A stretch of DNA of 64,000 nt from Candidatus Melainabacteria bacterium (GTDB lineage: Bacteria; Cyanobacteriota; Vampirovibrionia; Obscuribacterales; Obscuribacteraceae), in NCBI GenBank assembly GCA_003151275.1, contig PLXC01000013.1, forward strand, positions 120,272 to 184,271. Direction: 5' to 3'. Below are positions 60,493 through 64,000 of the stretch, one piece after another (position 1 is the stretch's first letter; every line of letters starts with the position of its first letter). The notes under the pieces are model-generated. The model worked only from the letters and a program-made list of their open reading frames with translations. It was not told the DNA's origin and ran no database searches. The position numbers and the translations under genes were made by a program.

Positions 60493-61428
60493 ATGACATA
60501 TCGACTTCTTCTTATCGAAGACAGCCCAACTCAGTTGTTGACAATCAAACGAACGCTGGAGGGTGAAGGCTATACCATCTTAGAGGCTCGCAACGGAGCA
60601 GAAGGATTGGCCAGAGCCTACAACGAGCTGCCGGATTTGATTATCTCAGACGTTGTGATGTCAGGCATCAACGGCTACCAGCTCTGTAGGCTGGTGAAAA
60701 ATGATCCTGATCTTGCATTGACTCCAGTCATTCTTTTGACAAAGCTGGATGGTTCTGTTGACCGTTTTTGGGGGCTCAAGTCAGGCGCTGAGAGATACAT
60801 TCCTAAAGAGCCTGGATTTCCAAATTTGATAAAGGCCGTCAGAGAAATTTTAGGAGAAGCTCAAATCCAACCTCGCTTGCGAATCTTGAGTGACGCCAGC
60901 AAAAGTCCAACCTCAGAAGAAATAAACAACCGTCTCAATCAGCTGCTTGAGCGACTTCTGTTTGAAGCGACGATCGTTGATGAGGTTCGTCGAATCGGCG
61001 AAGATATTTTAGACTTAGAAGTGATTACCGAGAAACTTTTTGCGTTGCTTGCTTCGATCATCACGTACCAATCCTGTGCATTAGTGGTCAACCAAGGGCG
61101 ATTCTCCAGTTTGATGCTGGATCTTTCCAAAGACAGCCAAGAGCAGTCGGTTAAATCATATGTTTCGAAGGTTGCCTTGCAACTTGGTCTGCCACCACTG
61201 CGCGAAGAAGCGCCGAGAAGTACGAACTTCCCTGAAAACGCGCTTACACAGCCGATAGACATGACTGGACTGCGGCTTGGACTATTGATTGTATTGCCAT
61301 ATCCGCATCAAGCTTATAAACCGGGAGACCAAAAGGTTGTTCGCTTAATCGCGGAGCAGCTGTCTATAGTGCTGCGGTTGTATCAGTCACACGCACAGAG
61401 GGAAGGGGCGCCAGTTCCCACTTCTTAG
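60493..61428 (+). CDS. Response regulator with a GAF-like C-terminal half
   Basis: The product is 311 residues. Residues 1-125 are a receiver (YRLLLIEDSPTQLLTIKRTL, LIISDVVMSGINGYQLCRLV with the acceptor Asp, ILLTKLDG, IPKEPG with the Lys). Residues 150-300 resemble a small-molecule/GAF fold: LEVITEKLFALLASIITYQS, CALVVNQGRF, then GLRLGLLIVLPYPHQAYKPG and VVRLIAEQLSIVLRLYQSHA. It has no DNA-binding or catalytic output, so it likely signals by protein contact. It converges on the last gene with one base between. Confidence 0.8.
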   Translation: MTYRLLLIEDSPTQLLTIKRTLEGEGYTILEARNGAEGLARAYNELPDLIISDVVMSGINGYQLCRLVKNDPDLALTPVILLTKLDGSVDRFWGLKSGAERYIPKEPGFPNLIKAVREILGEAQIQPRLRILSDASKSPTSEEINNRLNQLLERLLFEATIVDEVRRIGEDILDLEVITEKLFALLASIITYQSCALVVNQGRFSSLMLDLSKDSQEQSVKSYVSKVALQLGLPPLREEAPRSTNFPENALTQPIDMTGLRLGLLIVLPYPHQAYKPGDQKVVRLIAEQLSIVLRLYQSHAQREGAPVPTS

Positions 61429-61429
61429 C

Positions 61430-64000
61430 TCACTTGCGTTTTTTCTTCTTATCTTTGTCTTTCGCATCTGGCTTTTTGAATTTGCCGAAACTCTTCTTGA
61501 AGAACCCTTCCTGCTCTTCTGGCGGATGCTCAGACTCTTCATCGGACTTGTCTGTGGTCTCGTCATCTTCATCTTTTTCTTGCGAGCCAGAACCAGTGTC
61601 AATTGGTTCAGGCTCGAAGATATCCGTTGATTTCAACAAGTCTTGCAAGTAGTCTTCCTCGTTTATTACTTCTTGATTCGCACTTGGGGTGGTGCCGAGA
61701 TTGGCTTTGCCTAGTGTCACACTCGGTGCTACAGAAGTCGGCGGATGAATTGAAATTGGCTGAGTTTCTTTAGATGAGTGAGCTAGTGGTTCGTCGTCAT
61801 CGTACTCGTTGTCGTCTAAGCTCTCTTCATCGGCGTGGGCAGCTTCAGTGGGATTTGCTGGAATTGTTTCTCCAGACTCCGCTTTCGGCTGTTCCCAATC
61901 CAACTGATCCTTCCAGCTAGGTACCGCACTTGCAAGATTGATCGAATTTTGTGGCTCTTCTTGTTGTTGTTGCTGGAGCAATCCTTCCGAGGCATTATTT
62001 TCAACAACATCTTCTGGTGCTTGAGCTACTTCGTGATCTGAGGCAGCTGCAGTAGCCTCTTGAGGCTGTTCCCAGTCCAATTGATCTTTCCAACTCGGTG
62101 CAGCGTTATTGCTTATTTTTATCGAATCTTTCTCAGTCGAATCTGGCGTAACTTCGGAGTTCACATTTCCGAGCAGCTCCGCGAGACTTTGTTTCTCTGG
62201 ATTTCTGTCGACTAAAGACGCGTCGTTATCTACAGGAAGGGGCTTGCTCCAATCAAGTTGATCTTTCCATGTTGGTACCGCGGATGATGCAGATAGGTTT
62301 GAGGGAGCTTGCTCCTGCTGTCGAGGCTTAACTGCTACTTCTTTTATTGTGGGTGTACTCGATGATTCAGGCACAGTGCTCTTTCCAGTCAGTTTGGCGA
62401 GTTCCGCGGCTGTAATATATCCATGATCGATCAAAGTGTCCGCAATGTTTGCTCCTCGTGATTGAGAAAGCTCCATCGCAACTTGGAATTGGGCGACAGT
62501 GATCTTGCCATCACGCAAAAGATTTTGCCCTAACAAAACGGAGTCTAAATCTCGTTCTTGAATGAATCCTTGACGCACCAGAAAAGTGCCAAATTGCATT
62601 TCCGGCATTGCCTTGTGCATGTCACATGCAATCTCTAGTTCTGCCATCTCGAGAAGTCCAGCGCACTGCAACAGCTCGCCGATCCGCAATGGAGTTCTTT
62701 GCCCCAAACGACCCTGCGGTCCGTCCTCAGGAGCATGTGGCAGTTGACCATCGGGTGATCCCCGCAGACCCATGTCTCTGAAATCGTAATCAGTGCGAGT
62801 GACCGGATCGCAGAGGATGTCTCTAGCAACCCAATTGCGTCGAAGCTCTTTGAGCAGTTCGTCTCTCTCGGGTCTGACTGAACCACGGAGTTTGAGTAGG
62901 ATTTTTCGGATCTTGCGCAAGAAGTTTTTGTGGATTTCTTCAAACGGAGACATCTGCGACACACCCAGAAGCGCATATAAGTCTGGCGGCTTTGGCACCG
63001 CAGGTGGTATCGGTTCTTCCTCTGTAGTCGTATCCAGGTCCGGATTTGCCGCCGGTGGGGCATAACCTGGGAGCGCCGGCAACCTGCCGGCATCTACACC
63101 TTGAGTTGTGACGGCGTCGGTGAGTACAATCGGTGCGTTGTGCATGGGCACATCTAGGGACATGCCAGCGCCAGGAATCCGGTCTGCTGGAGGTTCGAAT
63201 GTTTGAGCAGCGGCTTGATCTTCCTGATACTCGGTCGCTTCATCTTCACTGAGATGCAAGACAGAATTGGGATTGATGATCGGTAATTCTGCGGTTATAT
63301 CCTGCGGGTGCGGCTCGTCAAACACAGAATCCGAGTCACTGTTTACAAATTCAGCTTCGATGAAGCCACTATTGGTGGGGGCATTCAAGGCGTCATCTTT
63401 GGACGCGTGGGTTTGCGACTCGGACTCTAGGCTGAAGTCGATGGATGGGCGATTTGACTCGGACTGCAAGCTGAAGTCAATCGAAGGGTGGTTCGATTCG
63501 GATTCCAGACTGAAATCAATCATTGGTTTGTTTGATTCAGACTGCAGTGAGAAGTCGATTGCAGGCATGTTTCGAGGGGATGACTGTGACGCATATTTCG
63601 CTGCGTAGTCAGATCCTTGTGGACTCTTCTGCACTTCAGATTGTGTGGTTTCCTCGATTTGAGGCAAGTCTTGAGTGGAGTGTTGGTGCTCATGGGGAGT
63701 GGCCGGATGCACTTCCGCTGGTGCTTGACCTTGAGCGGAGCTTTCTTCCGCAACCGCGGCACCAACTTGTTCTAGTTCAAATTGAGCTGACGCTGCTGCA
63801 TGCAAAACCGGTTGATCTGAGGTAACAGTCTCTGATTCGAAACGATTGATGGCAGGCCCAGCCGCGTCTGTTTGAGCCGAATCTGTTTGATCTGCCGCAG
63901 CCTGATCTGACGCTGCATATTCCGATTCGGGATGGTGCGCTACAGGCTGATCCGCCGCTGTATATTCAGGCTCCGTATGCTGGATTGCAGACTGATCCGA
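61430..64000 (-). CDS. Long repeat-rich protein with degenerate J-domain and MshEN-like region, 5' partial
   Basis: At least 856 residues; the frame is open to the right edge, so the start lies outside. The N-terminal part is acidic and Ser/Ala/Gln-rich with four 13-residue repeats (IDFSLQSESNKPM, IDFSLESESNHPS and so on). A J-domain-like segment follows: DLYALLGVSQMSPFEEIHKN, with ARDILCDPVTRTDYDF; the HPD motif is HKN, so it should not activate Hsp70 normally. Then comes LRIGELLQCAGLLEMAELEI to NIADTLIDHGYITAAELAKL, similar to GspE/MshE N-terminal repeats. Three copies of P-(S/T)-W-K-D-Q-L-D-W follow at wide spacing. The C-terminus is acidic then very basic (DAKDKDKKKKRK). Confidence 0.7.
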   Translation of the reverse strand, partial: SDQSAIQHTEPEYTAADQPVAHHPESEYAASDQAAADQTDSAQTDAAGPAINRFESETVTSDQPVLHAAASAQFELEQVGAAVAEESSAQGQAPAEVHPATPHEHQHSTQDLPQIEETTQSEVQKSPQGSDYAAKYASQSSPRNMPAIDFSLQSESNKPMIDFSLESESNHPSIDFSLQSESNRPSIDFSLESESQTHASKDDALNAPTNSGFIEAEFVNSDSDSVFDEPHPQDITAELPIINPNSVLHLSEDEATEYQEDQAAAQTFEPPADRIPGAGMSLDVPMHNAPIVLTDAVTTQGVDAGRLPALPGYAPPAANPDLDTTTEEEPIPPAVPKPPDLYALLGVSQMSPFEEIHKNFLRKIRKILLKLRGSVRPERDELLKELRRNWVARDILCDPVTRTDYDFRDMGLRGSPDGQLPHAPEDGPQGRLGQRTPLRIGELLQCAGLLEMAELEIACDMHKAMPEMQFGTFLVRQGFIQERDLDSVLLGQNLLRDGKITVAQFQVAMELSQSRGANIADTLIDHGYITAAELAKLTGKSTVPESSSTPTIKEVAVKPRQQEQAPSNLSASSAVPTWKDQLDWSKPLPVDNDASLVDRNPEKQSLAELLGNVNSEVTPDSTEKDSIKISNNAAPSWKDQLDWEQPQEATAAASDHEVAQAPEDVVENNASEGLLQQQQQEEPQNSINLASAVPSWKDQLDWEQPKAESGETIPANPTEAAHADEESLDDNEYDDDEPLAHSSKETQPISIHPPTSVAPSVTLGKANLGTTPSANQEVINEEDYLQDLLKSTDIFEPEPIDTGSGSQEKDEDDETTDKSDEESEHPPEEQEGFFKKSFGKFKKPDAKDKDKKKKRK
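63067..63096 (-). repeat. GATGCCGGC dispersed repeat inside a coding region
   Basis: On the minus strand TAGATGCCGGCAGGTTGCCG then GCGCTCCCAG, 30 bp, nearly identical to 52855-52885. It lies in frame inside the long repeat-rich gene and encodes VDAGRLPALPG. The frame is kept open through it. Confidence 0.65.

Overview
The window reads as one chromosomal contig of a Gram-negative-type bacterium of moderate GC. It is rich in TPR proteins, secreted proteins ending in a TonB-C-like domain, a CHAT-caspase protein, a SpoIID-like protein, a Flp-type pilin and many proteins without recognisable domains. That mix fits the non-photosynthetic sister lineage of Cyanobacteria (Vampirovibrionia/Melainabacteria, Obscuribacter-like). 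This placement is inference; no rRNA or other marker gene is present to prove it.

Left part (1 to about 7.5 kb): a minus-strand module of an integrated element. Read in transcription order it holds an excisionase-like protein, two unknown proteins, a prim-pol/D5-type primase-helicase, a tyrosine integrase and a small protein coupled to the integrase by a TAATG overlap. The layout resembles a P4-like phage satellite or integrative plasmid. A decayed integrase tail and a partial DUF6804-type membrane gene lie further left.

Island (7,496 to 17,107): a precisely bounded 9,556-bp genomic island in tRNA-Pro(UGG). A perfect 56-bp direct repeat (7496-7551 and 17052-17107) marks the two ends. The right copy is the 3' part of the intact tRNA gene and the left copy is the displaced 3' end. 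A second tyrosine integrase lies inside the left end, and a 21-bp repeat suitable as an integrase arm site lies inside each end. Cargo includes two secreted proteins, an S1-like Gly-rich protein, a membrane protein, a TIGR02391 (Ymh) protein with an Rx4H motif, and a minus-strand operon encoding a small winged-helix-like protein, a dGTPase-type HD phosphohydrolase and an ApeA-like HEPN protein. The operon is best read as an anti-phage cassette.

Right part (17.1 to 64 kb): more ordinary chromosome. It has a zinc-ribbon/SH3 protein; a class II aldolase and histidine phosphatase pair; a repeat-rich TonB-C protein; OvoA (ovothiol synthesis); a frameshifted PEP-synthase-like pseudogene; a Flp pilin; a CsoR-type metal sensor; a CHAT-TPR protein; an OmpR-type regulator; a SpoIID and TPR pair; a tightly packed penicillin acylase, serA, DUF3160 and unknown-protein operon; a large hybrid histidine kinase with one receiver lacking its phospho-acceptor Asp; a DUF2142-like membrane protein; an XRE regulator; SbcC without SbcD; a fused membrane/spermidine-synthase-like protein; an LRV-repeat protein; a response regulator; and, running off the right edge, a long repeat-rich protein with a J-domain-like segment.

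Two families of short dispersed repeats occur. One copy is read in frame inside the last gene. Several decayed genes and two very short tandem membrane-protein genes are also noted.
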